57,420 nucleotides of DNA. Source: Clostridia bacterium. Lineage in GTDB: Bacteria > Bacillota > Clostridia > Oscillospirales > Acutalibacteraceae. The stretch is from the NCBI GenBank assembly GCA_017618135.1, contig JAFZUV010000006.1, positions 1-57,420 on the forward strand. Reading direction: 5' to 3'. The notes under the pieces are model-generated. The model saw only the letters and a program-made list of their open reading frames with translations, searched no databases and was not told where the DNA came from. The position numbers were made by a program, and so were the translations under genes. Position 1 is the stretch's first letter. Each line of letters starts with the position of its first letter. Below, in pieces: positions 6,774-16,400 of this stretch.

Positions 6774-9482
6774 ATGGACAAACGATGCATGGGCTGTATG
6801 GAAAACTTCCCCGGAGAGCTTGAAGTGTGCCCTCATTGCGGATATATTGTAGATTCTCAGGTTGAAGAAGCAATTCATATTGTCCCGGGCTCTTTATTGC
6901 ATGATAGGTATATTGTGGGTAAAGTGTTGGGTTATGGCAGCTTTGGAGTTACATATATTGCGTGGGACGGTAAACTTGAACGTAAGGTCGCTATTAAAGA
7001 GTATATGCCCAGCGAGTTTTCAACAAGAATGCCCGGGCAGTCCTGCCTTACCGTATTTGGCGGAGACAAGTCCGAACAGTTTCAGGATGGCCTTAAAAAA
7101 TTTGTTGACGAAGCAAAAAGACTTGCAAAATTCAATAATGAACCGGGTATAGTAAGCATATTTGATAGCTTTCTTGAAAACGATACTGCATATATCGTTA
7201 TGGAATATCTTGACGGTGAAACGCTGGGTGACCGCTTAAAAAGAGAAAAAGTCGAAATAAAAGGTAAAAACGGCACTGAAATAAGATCACTTCCTATACC
7301 TGAGGATGAAGCTGTATCCCTGCTTTTGCCTGTTATGAATTCGCTTATAACCGTTCATAAAGAAGGCATTATACACCGTGATATCGCGCCCGATAATATC
7401 TTTATAACCAAAGAAGGCAATGTAAAACTTATAGATTTTGGTGCCTCGCGCTATGCAACAACCTCTCACAGCCGAAGCCTTACCACAATTGTAAAACCCG
7501 GATATTCGCCTAAAGAGCAATATGATAGCCGTGGCGATCAAGGTCCGCATACCGATGTTTATGCTCTTGCGGCAACATTATATAAGATGATAACCGGGAA
7601 AACTCCGCCGGAAGCTATGGGCAGAAACGCAATCTGCGAAACAAAACACCGTGATCCTCTCATAGAACCTCATAAGATCGTTAAAAACATATCTGAGGTT
7701 ACCGAAAACGCTATACTTAATGCACTTAATATAAGAATAGAGGATAGAACTCCCGATGTTGAAACATTTATAAATGAGTTGAGTGCCACTGTGCCTGCAA
7801 AGCGCAAATATGGCAAGATAAAAAAAATAGACCTTTATAATTGGCCTTTGTGGATGAAAATTACCGTTCCTGTTATTGCCACACTTATGGTCACTTTTGG
7901 AGCACTCGTTTTAACCGGTGTTATTAAATTTAATTCTTTGTTTTCTGATAAAGTTGTAGTTCCGGACGGGATGGTTAGTGTCCCTGATGTTGAAAATCTT
8001 GATAAGGATGAAGCAATAAGTAAAATAGAGAGCACTAAATTATTAGCCGTTGCCGGAGGCAATGTTGAATCCGAGTATGTCGAAGCCGGTATTATTGTGC
8101 TTCAAACGCCGGATGGCGGCTCTTTTGCTGATATAAACAGCGAAGTAAAACTTATTGTGAGTTCGGGTGTCGGCGTTGTTGAGGTAAAAGACGGTATTGC
8201 CACAGTCCCATATGTTGTTTGGAATACCCAAGATGAGGCTGTTGCTAAACTAAAACAAGCAGGTCTTTCCGAGCCTATTGTTGAGACGAAGAGCGATGAT
8301 AATGTTGAAGCCGGTCGAGTAATCAGCCAAAGTAAATCTTCGGGTGAAAAAGTTCCCGAGGGCACTCAGATCACTATTGTTGTATCTACGGGCGCCGCAT
8401 CGTTTGATATGATAAATGTTGTTGGCAAGCCCTTATCAGATGCAAAATCATCATTAGAGAAAAAGGCACTGAAAGTTAATGTGTCATATGAGAAAAACTC
8501 TTCTGTTTCAGAGGGCACTGTTATCTCCCAAAGCATAGCGGCCGGTAAAAAAGTTAAGAAAGGTGATGCCGTAACACTCAAGGTTTCAAGCGGCAAACCA
8601 CTCGTTACCGTTGCAAATGTAGTCGGCAAAACACAAAGCACCGCAACACAAGCGTTGGAAAAACAAGGATTTAAGATTTCTGTATCTTACGGCGGATATA
8701 GTTCAAACACACCTTACGGTAGTGTTCTGTCCCAAAGCCCTGCTGCCGGTACATCTCAAATAGAGGGCTTTAATATTTCGTTGGTGTTAAGTAAAGGCCC
8801 GGATTGGTCGTCATACACAGGCACATTACCTTCAGCAGTTAATTCTAACGATTATGAAATACGGTATCAGTACAGAGATAAAATACCATATTCCGAATCA
8901 AGTTCTTCTTCTGTCGCTCCTAATAAATCGGGATATACATATGTTAATACAACTAGTGCCCTTGGTGATTATGGATCTTGGAGTTCATGGGGTACAGAGT
9001 ATCCAGAAAATATCACAGGAAGACAGATAGACCCTAAAACACAGTACGGATATTACCATTACAAATTGTATTTTTGGGATGCAGAAGATAATGTTTGGCG
9101 TTGGGGTTATTATCCTATAACTAAAGATCAGTATAATAATAGCAGTGTGCCGGGATTAAGATGTACAAAAATGGATTCTCAAAAAATTGTATGGGTGGAT
9201 AGTGAACTCAAAGCTGTAGATACACTTACATATGGTGTTACCGGAAAGGTGATTGCATACGAGCATATCTGCAATGATTGTGAAATATATGTGCCTGGTC
9301 CAGGTGATGCTAAACGTGCAAATTATCTTTATAGTTATGGCGCAAGAACCGTTTATAGGTATAGAGATAGGCAGACAATATATACTCATAATTATTATAG
9401 TTGGGGATCATGGACTAAAACTAATAGTTTGCCTTCTTCAAATAGTAACAGAGAAATACAATACAGTTATCGTAGAAAATAG
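6774..9482 (+). CDS. PASTA-repeat Ser/Thr kinase (PrkC-like) with Tyr/Trp-rich tail
   Basis: A 902-residue membrane kinase. Zinc ribbon RCMGC...CPHCG at 4-23; kinase domain about 45-335 with GYGSFG at 53-58, VAIKEY, HRDIAPDN from 201, and DFG from 221 followed by ASRY; membrane helix about 363-385; four PASTA repeats at about 400-465, 474-541, 543-607 and 610-677; then about 220 residues rich in Tyr, Trp and Ser with YQYRD, WSSWG, VYRYRD and WGSWTK. PASTA domains of PrkC/PknB kinases bind muropeptides and report wall state. The tail resembles Tyr-Arg/Trp-Ser repeats of secreted clostridial proteins and may bind wall glycans (inference). A ribosome site TTGGAGG precedes the ATG. The zinc ribbon is an addition to standard PrkC and is shared with the operon neighbours. 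Confidence 0.92.
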   Translation: MDKRCMGCMENFPGELEVCPHCGYIVDSQVEEAIHIVPGSLLHDRYIVGKVLGYGSFGVTYIAWDGKLERKVAIKEYMPSEFSTRMPGQSCLTVFGGDKSEQFQDGLKKFVDEAKRLAKFNNEPGIVSIFDSFLENDTAYIVMEYLDGETLGDRLKREKVEIKGKNGTEIRSLPIPEDEAVSLLLPVMNSLITVHKEGIIHRDIAPDNIFITKEGNVKLIDFGASRYATTSHSRSLTTIVKPGYSPKEQYDSRGDQGPHTDVYALAATLYKMITGKTPPEAMGRNAICETKHRDPLIEPHKIVKNISEVTENAILNALNIRIEDRTPDVETFINELSATVPAKRKYGKIKKIDLYNWPLWMKITVPVIATLMVTFGALVLTGVIKFNSLFSDKVVVPDGMVSVPDVENLDKDEAISKIESTKLLAVAGGNVESEYVEAGIIVLQTPDGGSFADINSEVKLIVSSGVGVVEVKDGIATVPYVVWNTQDEAVAKLKQAGLSEPIVETKSDDNVEAGRVISQSKSSGEKVPEGTQITIVVSTGAASFDMINVVGKPLSDAKSSLEKKALKVNVSYEKNSSVSEGTVISQSIAAGKKVKKGDAVTLKVSSGKPLVTVANVVGKTQSTATQALEKQGFKISVSYGGYSSNTPYGSVLSQSPAAGTSQIEGFNISLVLSKGPDWSSYTGTLPSAVNSNDYEIRYQYRDKIPYSESSSSSVAPNKSGYTYVNTTSALGDYGSWSSWGTEYPENITGRQIDPKTQYGYYHYKLYFWDAEDNVWRWGYYPITKDQYNNSSVPGLRCTKMDSQKIVWVDSELKAVDTLTYGVTGKVIAYEHICNDCEIYVPGPGDAKRANYLYSYGARTVYRYRDRQTIYTHNYYSWGSWTKTNSLPSSNSNREIQYSYRRK

Positions 9483-9529
9483 TTTATGTTCTTAATATAT
9501 CCGTGTAAATAAGAAAAAGGAGATACCTT

Positions 9530-10810
9530 ATGCATGATAGAAATAGTCCAGCCGTAAAATGTAGTAACTGTGGAAAGTTCTACAATAAAAACCTAGGATT
9601 ATGTCCATTTTGCGGAACAATTCTTTCAGAGACTTCACCGTCAACTGAAAACGGTACTGACACGCCGAAAAAAACCGATGATTCTATAAAAACAGAAAAT
9701 TATGTATCAAATATAAATAATCCTGTTAAGGCGAGCGAATTTCCTCAAAACAAGCCTTACTTATGGGCGATGCTGTTATGCTTTACAATTGCGCAGATAA
9801 TCACATGGTTTTTACCATGGACAAGATTAAGCACAAATAGTGAACTTGCCGAACTATTGGCAAATCAAAAAATACATTATTTGAATTATCTTGGTAGCCC
9901 CGCAAATGTGCTTAATAATTATTATGATATAAAAGTTCACACCGCATTTTACGATATTGCGGCATTTCTTATGATGGCATCAGTAGTAATAATATTTATC
10001 TATTTCATACTAAGTTTTTCGCAAAAATACTCCGGTAGGATTAAAGGTACTATTGCTTCGGTTTGTATGATAGTTGCAGCATTATTTGTTGAGATTTACA
10101 GACTTAGCTTGAATTCTGCACTTGAAAATGCAGGTCTGAATGAAGCTTATACATTTTCAACCAGCGGTATTTTTGTTTTTGTTATCATATTGTCAGTCGC
10201 GGCAATGATGTTCGGGAATCAAATACAAAAGCGACATAATTTAAGCACAACAAAGCCAGAAAAAATTGTAGAGCTGCCTGTGCCTGGAGACTGGCAGCAT
10301 GAAATTGAAGGACTAACAGATGATATTCTTATCGAGCGTTATCATAATGAATATGAGTGGAGTTCAGGATATAGAGAATTGTGCTATAAAGAGATTCAAA
10401 AGCGTAATCTTTTGATAGATGACACAAACGAAAAAAGTGAAAAATGGATCTGCCCTGAATGCGTACGTGAAAACGACATATTATCAGTGATCTGCAAGTG
10501 CGGATATCAAAGAAACTTTGCAAATGAAGATCCCAAGCAGAAAGAAATATTTCTTAATAGGATATTTGCCGTTTCACCGGAGTGCTTAGAGAAAAAACAA
10601 CGATATTTTCAAAATGATGATAACCAAAATATAATCATTAGATATACCAGTCCGGCAACAATACATGTCTTTCGTCGCAGCGAAAAAGACTGGGTTATTA
10701 TCCCACAGGACAATTCATATTTAAGGGAATTAATGATGGGGCAAGGGAATAATTGCATGACGGAAATATCAATTGAAAAGGCAAAAGAAATAATCGGAAG
10801 TTGGTTTTGA
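9530..10810 (+). CDS. Zinc-ribbon membrane protein of unknown function
   Basis: I do not recognise a named family. In 426 residues it shows an N-terminal zinc ribbon (CSNCGKFYN...CPFCG, residues 11-30), a Ser/Thr/Lys-rich linker, four hydrophobic helices at about 76-98, 143-166, 177-198 and 216-235, and a cytoplasmic C-terminal part with a second zinc ribbon near 306 (CPEC...CKCG). The last 100 residues (for example KDWVIIPQDNSYLREL) match nothing I know. The first ribbon is like those on both kinases and the FHA protein, which together with the shared strand ties it to the phospho-signalling operon. The 47-bp gap before it holds AAAAAGGAG but no clear promoter. It may be a membrane target or scaffold. 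Confidence 0.72.
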   Translation: MHDRNSPAVKCSNCGKFYNKNLGLCPFCGTILSETSPSTENGTDTPKKTDDSIKTENYVSNINNPVKASEFPQNKPYLWAMLLCFTIAQIITWFLPWTRLSTNSELAELLANQKIHYLNYLGSPANVLNNYYDIKVHTAFYDIAAFLMMASVVIIFIYFILSFSQKYSGRIKGTIASVCMIVAALFVEIYRLSLNSALENAGLNEAYTFSTSGIFVFVIILSVAAMMFGNQIQKRHNLSTTKPEKIVELPVPGDWQHEIEGLTDDILIERYHNEYEWSSGYRELCYKEIQKRNLLIDDTNEKSEKWICPECVRENDILSVICKCGYQRNFANEDPKQKEIFLNRIFAVSPECLEKKQRYFQNDDNQNIIIRYTSPATIHVFRRSEKDWVIIPQDNSYLRELMMGQGNNCMTEISIEKAKEIIGSWF

Positions 10811-10811
10811 T

Positions 10812-11837
10812 ATGATTTACACGGAAATGACAAAAAAAGCACTTAAACTTTGTTTTGAGGCTCATAAAAATCAGGTGGATAAATCCGGTATGCCGTATGT
10901 CTTTCACCCCTTTCATTTGGCAGAACAAATGGAAGATGAAAATACAGCGACAGTTGCTCTCCTTCACGATGTTGTGGAAGATACAGAATATTCGTTGGAT
11001 GATTTAAAAAACATGGGTTTTCCGCAACAAGTTATAGAAGCGTTAGGTCTACTTACACATGATAAATCTGTCCCTTATATGGATTATATTGCGGAAATCA
11101 AAAAGAATCCAATAGCTAAAGCTGTAAAACTTGCCGATTTAAAACATAACAGCGACTTATCCCGGCTTGATATTATTGATGAAAAGGCAACAAGCGATTT
11201 CTTTAATATTTCCAGAAATGGTCTAAAATATGGTACAAATAACGATATTGGCGAAATAGTCGGCGAGCATAACGGCAAAGCGGTTTACAGTATGCTCGGC
11301 AGAGTCAGCGATTTTGTGATGACAGATAATCATCGGACATATTACCCCGGCATAAATACTGATAACGGAAGAATCAGCAATGTTGATTTGGGTGCCGGCG
11401 AATTCCTTTTTGACATGCGTGATGTCCTGCTTAACATTGACGGTGTTATGGAGGCACAACCAATATTGTTACCTCGTGATGACGGGTCGTTAGACGGATA
11501 TCCTGTTGCCAATATCACTATTAGGCATGATTGTTCTCCCGTCGACATCTTGAAGGCAATTCACAGCCATTATAAAGAGAGGAATCATAAGTTTGTTCCT
11601 ATGGGAATCATATTCAGAACAAGATTTGCGCGTAGTCTTTCAAGTGATAAGCGTGAAGTAATATCTTTGTTGGATGTGAGAACAGGATATTACAAAATCG
11701 GTGATGACGGACAATGCTATAAAGTTCAATTCCCAAAGGGTCAAAAACCAATCAGTGAATTGATGCCAAATCCAGACGAAATAACTTGTGTTGATCCTCC
11801 CGCGCCCAAGTTAGTCTACTCGTCAATTAAAAGATAA
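10812..11837 (+). CDS. HD-hydrolase/adenylate-ligase chimera
   Basis: Residues 1 to about 125 match the small RelA/SpoT-type HD phosphohydrolases of Clostridia: FHPFHLAEQM, LLHDVVEDTEYS with His52-Asp53, and VKLADLKHNSDLSRLD. Such proteins normally end soon after that point, near 145 residues. From about 135 the chain instead reads like the C-terminal third of an AMP-forming acyl/adenylate ligase: NDIGEIV, MLGRVSDFVM, YYPG, GEFLFDMRDVLL, GVMEAQPIL and a late SSDKREVISLL. The ligase N-terminal part, with its ATP-binding motifs, is absent. The simplest reading is an in-frame deletion near 11,200 that joined two genes. The HD part keeps its catalytic residues and could still work; the ligase part could not activate a substrate alone. 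It follows the previous gene by 1 bp. Confidence 0.7.
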   Translation: MIYTEMTKKALKLCFEAHKNQVDKSGMPYVFHPFHLAEQMEDENTATVALLHDVVEDTEYSLDDLKNMGFPQQVIEALGLLTHDKSVPYMDYIAEIKKNPIAKAVKLADLKHNSDLSRLDIIDEKATSDFFNISRNGLKYGTNNDIGEIVGEHNGKAVYSMLGRVSDFVMTDNHRTYYPGINTDNGRISNVDLGAGEFLFDMRDVLLNIDGVMEAQPILLPRDDGSLDGYPVANITIRHDCSPVDILKAIHSHYKERNHKFVPMGIIFRTRFARSLSSDKREVISLLDVRTGYYKIGDDGQCYKVQFPKGQKPISELMPNPDEITCVDPPAPKLVYSSIKR

Positions 11838-11877
11838 GGAGCACACCACACTAATAACTTAAAGGTAACGTGATTAA

Positions 11878-12941
11878 ATGTTTGAAAAAGCAAAAGAAGA
11901 GTATAACAAAAAAGTATATGAACAATATAGCGACTGCCTAAATGACATTTCCGATCTGTTTGGGGACGGTCATGATGGTATGTCAAACCTGTTTTACTTA
12001 TGGAACAGGCGCTATTTGCATTGGTTAGACAACGATCCCGAAAATTCGATTTCCGTAAAAGAAATTCGGTTTCGGCGCAAGTTTTATAAGGTGCTGCAAA
12101 AAATAGGTCCCGGCGCATTAAAGTGTACCCAGGTGTTCGAGAACCGCAAGTTGCTCAATGATCCCGACTGTGCCGAAGAAGATGAGCCGGTTGTACTACC
12201 TGATAAACCGGTAATCGTTGTCTCAAATCACGGATTTCACGATGATGTACTCGCAACCACGCTTGCCGCACGCAGACACGCATATTTTCTGTGGGGCTCA
12301 CTACCGCTTCTATACAACACTTTTGACGGTTTTGCAAGCGCGCTTGTCGGTGGTGTGTGCGTAAACCGAAATCATAAAAAAGCCGTCAATCAATGCTTAA
12401 TAAGTCGCTTAAAGCTATTGAATACGGAACGGATATTATCATTTTCCCCGAAGGTGGTTGGAATAAAACTCCGAACAGACCTGTGCTTGATCTTTGGCAA
12501 GGCGTGTACTTAATTTCCAAAGCAGCTCAATGCCCGGTTGTTCCAATTGTTCACTATGTAAGGGATATGGAAATTCTTGATAAAAAGAATCTGATACATA
12601 CCGTAATTGATGATCCTATACCGTTATATGAAATGCCGCAAAAAGAGGCATTATCATATTTGCGAGATGTTCTTGCTTCCTGGACTTGGAAAATGATGGA
12701 GCGGTATGGACAATCAACAAGGTCGGCCGAAATGAAAGGTGCGGATTCTGCTGACGAGCGTTGGGATCAACTCCTCAAAGAACGCCTTAAAGGTGTTGCA
12801 AGATATGACTCCCAGATAGAGAAAAAAGCCGATTACAGGCCAAAAGATATTGTGCGAATCGAAGATGTATTTGAACCGGTCGCTAATGTGCCGGATAGCC
12901 GCATAACATTTATGACGGTTGGTTTATTTTTTCTCAGATAA
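11878..12941 (+). pseudogene. PlsC-type acyltransferase, frameshifted and truncated
   Basis: Two frames together spell one 1-acylglycerol-phosphate-type acyltransferase. The first frame, from ATG 11,878, has the HX4D motif in SNHGFHDD (His118) and the segment VCVNRNHKKAVNQ. Near 12,390 the match moves to another frame beginning MLNKSLKAIEYG, which carries the FPEGGWNKTPN motif and the rest of the domain. One missing base at about 12,388-12,393 explains it. The first frame runs on without homology to 12,513. At the 3' end the match stops at FEPVANV near 12,890, where a TnpV-like remnant on the other strand begins. Such acyltransferases often neighbour adenylate ligases, which fits the ligase remnant upstream. 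A base-calling error could mimic the frameshift, but not the truncation. Confidence 0.8.
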
Positions 12942-12991
12942 TCATAATGTCTGCGGCCGAAAATTCCTATGTCCTTTAAGTTGTCTTTCAT
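12890..12991 (-). pseudogene. TnpV-like transposon protein remnant (5' end only)
   Basis: Read on the minus strand from an ATG at 12,991, the frame gives about 34 residues with DIGIFGRRHYDYLRKNKP and NVMRLSGT, a pattern like the middle of TnpV proteins carried by clostridial transposons (GxxGxxRxxYLxxHxP...LLxSGxL). A strong ribosome site GGGAGG lies 9 nt before the ATG, so this was once a true gene start. Homology stops at about 12,890, exactly where the plus-strand acyltransferase loses its own; beyond that the frame is only antisense of the acyltransferase. The remnant therefore marks a rearrangement breakpoint. The match is from memory of the family, over few residues. Confidence 0.55.
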
Positions 12992-13164
12992 AATGCAAAA
13001 CCTCCCTTGCGGTATCATACTACCACAAGAGAGACGGGAATAAAAATGTGCGTTTTGAAAACGAATCCATCTTCCAGAAATGTCTTTTTTTCATTGGCAT
13101 TTTATTGGAGTAAAAAGTGACGGAAGGTGCATAAATACTGGACCGAATCAATTCTCTCCCACCA

Positions 13165-13208
13165 GAAAAAAGAAGTAATTTGTCTACCGACAAATTACTT
13201 CTTTTTTC
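13165..13208. terminator. Perfect 20-bp hairpin, likely bidirectional terminator
   Basis: Arms 13,165-13,184 and 13,189-13,208 are exact reverse complements around the loop TACC. The stem begins with GA6 and ends with T6C, so a U-run follows the upper stem in either direction. It separates the eroded region from the giant gene and could stop transcription both ways. Confidence 0.6.
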
Positions 13209-13343
13209 AACTAAATCCGCCCTTGCGGACGAGAGAAATCCACCTTCGGTGGGTGAAATCGGATTCGCCGGTGAAATCCGACTTTGCCGGGTTGGTGGAC
13301 GGATTTGATTTCACCGTGAGGTGGTGCCTGCTTAGTTTCACCA
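13209..13343. repeat. REP/MITE-like array of GTGAAAT-bordered mini-hairpins
   Basis: The stretch holds short hairpins set between copies of (G)GTGAAATC: TCCGC-CCTT-GCGGA (13,216-13,229), CCACC-TTC-GGTGG (13,240-13,252) and CGG-ATTCG-CCG (13,260-13,270). GTGAAATC copies lie at 13,253 and 13,271. Inverted copies close it, GATTTCACC near 13,307 and GTTTCACC near 13,335, pairing with the left GGTGAAATC. It contains no credible gene. The style resembles multicopy intergenic elements of gut Clostridia, but I cannot name the family. A single window cannot show copy number. Confidence 0.5.
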
Positions 13344-13381
13344 TATACGATTTTTATCAGTTTCTGATTTAAACAAATCTC

Positions 13382-13410
13382 TTGACAAATATTGAGGTTT
13401 ATGACAAAAT
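13382..13410 (+). promoter_or_regulatory. Possible promoter of the giant dockerin gene
   Basis: A consensus TTGACA (13,382-13,387) is followed after 17 bp by CAAAAT (13,405-13,410), a weak -10. A better -10, TAAAAT at 13,419-13,424, lies too far from that -35. The ATG at 13,480 is preceded by GAGGTG. The -35 is good but the choice of -10 is uncertain. Confidence 0.4.
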
Positions 13411-13479
13411 AAAAATGATAAAATAGGGTTGTTGTATGCAAATATATTAAAGCTTGAAAAGTATTATTGAGGTGCTGTT

Positions 13480-16400
13480 ATGTTAAGGACTAAAAAAGCA
13501 TTAAGTAAGGGAATTGCATTATTGCTTTCAGTAGTGATGATGTTCGGGGTATGTCTTAATGCCCCGTTGTCTGTCATTTCTATTGAGCCGCAGGAGGATA
13601 ACCCGGCTTACAGCGATACAGATGTGCCTGAAGCTTCACAAAATATAGCAGAAAACGAAAATGCAGAACAGCAAATCAGTGAAGATGTTGCTGATTCGGA
13701 TGTTGGGCAGAATGGTTCTATTCCCAAAAAATCTTCCGGTAAAAAAGGAGGGGCAAATCCATCAATTAATAATGATTTGATGCGCTCACTTCTTGAAGAG
13801 TTGGCGCGTCTTGATGCGCCGGGAACCAGAGATGATACGATTAGTACTATAACATATCCGGGTAATGATACAGTTCCCGTTGATCCCAATATAAAAGCGG
13901 ATTCTTCGGTTGACCCTGAAACCGATATTGATGGAAACTCCCCCTATGCACCTAAAATTATCTTCGGCACAGCGAGGGGACTTTATGCGCGCTGGGGAAA
14001 CAGTGAACTTGCAAATGAGTACTATCTTACGCCTGATGATAACGTAACAATAGCCACACAAAACGAGCCTGATGGCACAAAGGTGTATTATACAAGTCAA
14101 GACAGCGCCATTGAGGCGTATAAGGCGGATCCGGCTTTCGATTTTTCAGCGGAAAACAGCGGTTGGACCGAATACAAAGATAATGTTACCATACAATTTT
14201 CGGATAATTATGCGCATGTGGGCGCTGTTATGGCTGATGAAAGCGGAAGAGCGATAAAGGGTACATTTGTAAGCACCAATTTCTGGGAACTTGATTGTGA
14301 CAGGCGAATTGGAGTTTACGGTGAAGCCGGTAGCTATAACCTCAGAATGACCGATTACTTAAATCTTTCGGGTGCTACTGCTACAAATATTCATCAAGAG
14401 TACTATATTAAAGTTGCGGTAGACGGTGAAGCTGAACTGCCGAGTCAGGATAATTATGATTTTTGCCTTTCCGACAGCGAGCCCGGATATTTAAACGATT
14501 TTCTTGACGGTCTTACCGGAAACGCGTCGTTAAACTATAAAGGTGTTTGCGTTTACTATAATGATTATTGGGATGTGGTATACACCTCTCAAGTATACGA
14601 GAATACATATAATTTCAGTCTCACGCCGTCAATTATTTTTTCAAACTATTATGACGGTACCGATGCACTGTACTATCCTTGTAGATTGAGTGCGCGTGTT
14701 ATTTACGGCGGTAATTATGATACGGTATATTACAGCGTCGGTCAAATAGGTGATACAAAATCTAACGATGGATGGAATTACGCATCGTGGTCCTTTAGTA
14801 TTGACGGTGATATCAATGCTGATGATGTTGCGCTTTATGCCATTTTGTGGGACAGCGAAAATAATATCGGTTATACTAAGGACGACGGTTCACTGGTAAT
14901 CTTTGAAAAACCGCTTATTCGCGTAGGCGATACTGAGATTACGGGTGACGGTGACGGCGGAGACACCGCAATTTCCGCAATTACGCTCCAGAGCGTAGGA
15001 GTTCCCGAAGGTTATACTTCGCAGATATATTATACGCTTGACGGCAGCAATCCCCAGTGGTACGGTTCGTTATACAATGGACCTGTCAGCACAGCCGGTT
15101 ACGCAAAGGGCGAAATTGTTACTGTAAAAGCATACACTTATCTTGAAAAAAATTCCGGCAGTGACTATATTTACGGTAAAACAGCCGAAGCATATATTAC
15201 CGTTACCGAAACAGCGCCGATAATTTCTGTGACGGACGGTATTGTTACGCTCGAAAACGAGGAAGGAACGATATACTATACTACCGACGGCAGTAATCCT
15301 GTTTCTTCCGCCACAAGAACAGAGTATTCGGTTCCGTTTGCGCTTTCCGGACTAAATCATAGAATACAAGCCGTTAATTATAAAAACGGCAAATATTCCG
15401 CCGTGTCCGATATTGTTGTCGACGGTGGCGATTATGCGCTCGGCATGCCTTCACTGCCGTATTCTTCAGGCGATAATCTGACGGAATTCTATGTAAGCGA
15501 TATTGCGGATAAAACTGGTAATTATGCAGATGTTACCCAAAGTATTACCGTTACCCTGGCGGAACCCGGAATACTTTCGTTTGATATGAAATATAAAAAT
15601 ATCGACGAAAACGGTTACAGCGGATATAGAATTTACCGTCCGCAGATAACAAATGCCGACGGCAGCGTATCGTATACCTTTAGTCATAACGATATAGATG
15701 ACGGTTACAGTCATTATAATATATATGACTATTACCGTGGCAATAAGATATTGCCGGCGGGCGACTATACAATAACAGTTGCCGCCGACGGAGGCTGCGT
15801 ATTTAATGTAAAGATTAAGAATATCACTATAGACCGTGCCGATAAAGTATTCTTTGCGGGTTACAGATACAATGTAGGCGATACTTATTTCTCGGATTCC
15901 GGTTATTATCTCAATCTTAATACGGCTAAGGAAAACGCCGCTATTTACTATAATTACACAACCGACGGTTCGGTGCCCGAAGACCCGACGCTCGAAAGTG
16001 CGTCAATGAATCCCGGCAGCAGTATAACATATATCGGCAGCGAAAAATCCCGTGTAAAAGTCAAGGCGGCGGTTTATGATTCCGAAACGGGTGAACTTGG
16101 ACATATATATTACGGTTACTTTACATATATAGGTCAGTTTGATATTTATGCGACCGACGGCGAGGGCAACAGAACAAGAGTAGGTTATGACAACAATAAC
16201 GGTAATGACGATGTAATCTACGATAAAACAGGTCAGTTATATATAAATATGACCGACTTTAAGGAATTTTTCCCCGATTCGGACATAAGTGTTCAGTATT
16301 ACTTTGTTCCGAACGAGCGATATGCAAGCGTATTTGACCGTTATAACAACTATAAATTAAATGAAAATGCCCACGAATATATACCGGGTCAGAAGGTAAC

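Noticed and set aside
10812-11837. Calling this gene a (p)ppGpp synthetase/hydrolase
   Set aside because: Only the small HD hydrolase part resembles RelA/SpoT. The synthetase domain is absent, and the rest matches an adenylate ligase tail.
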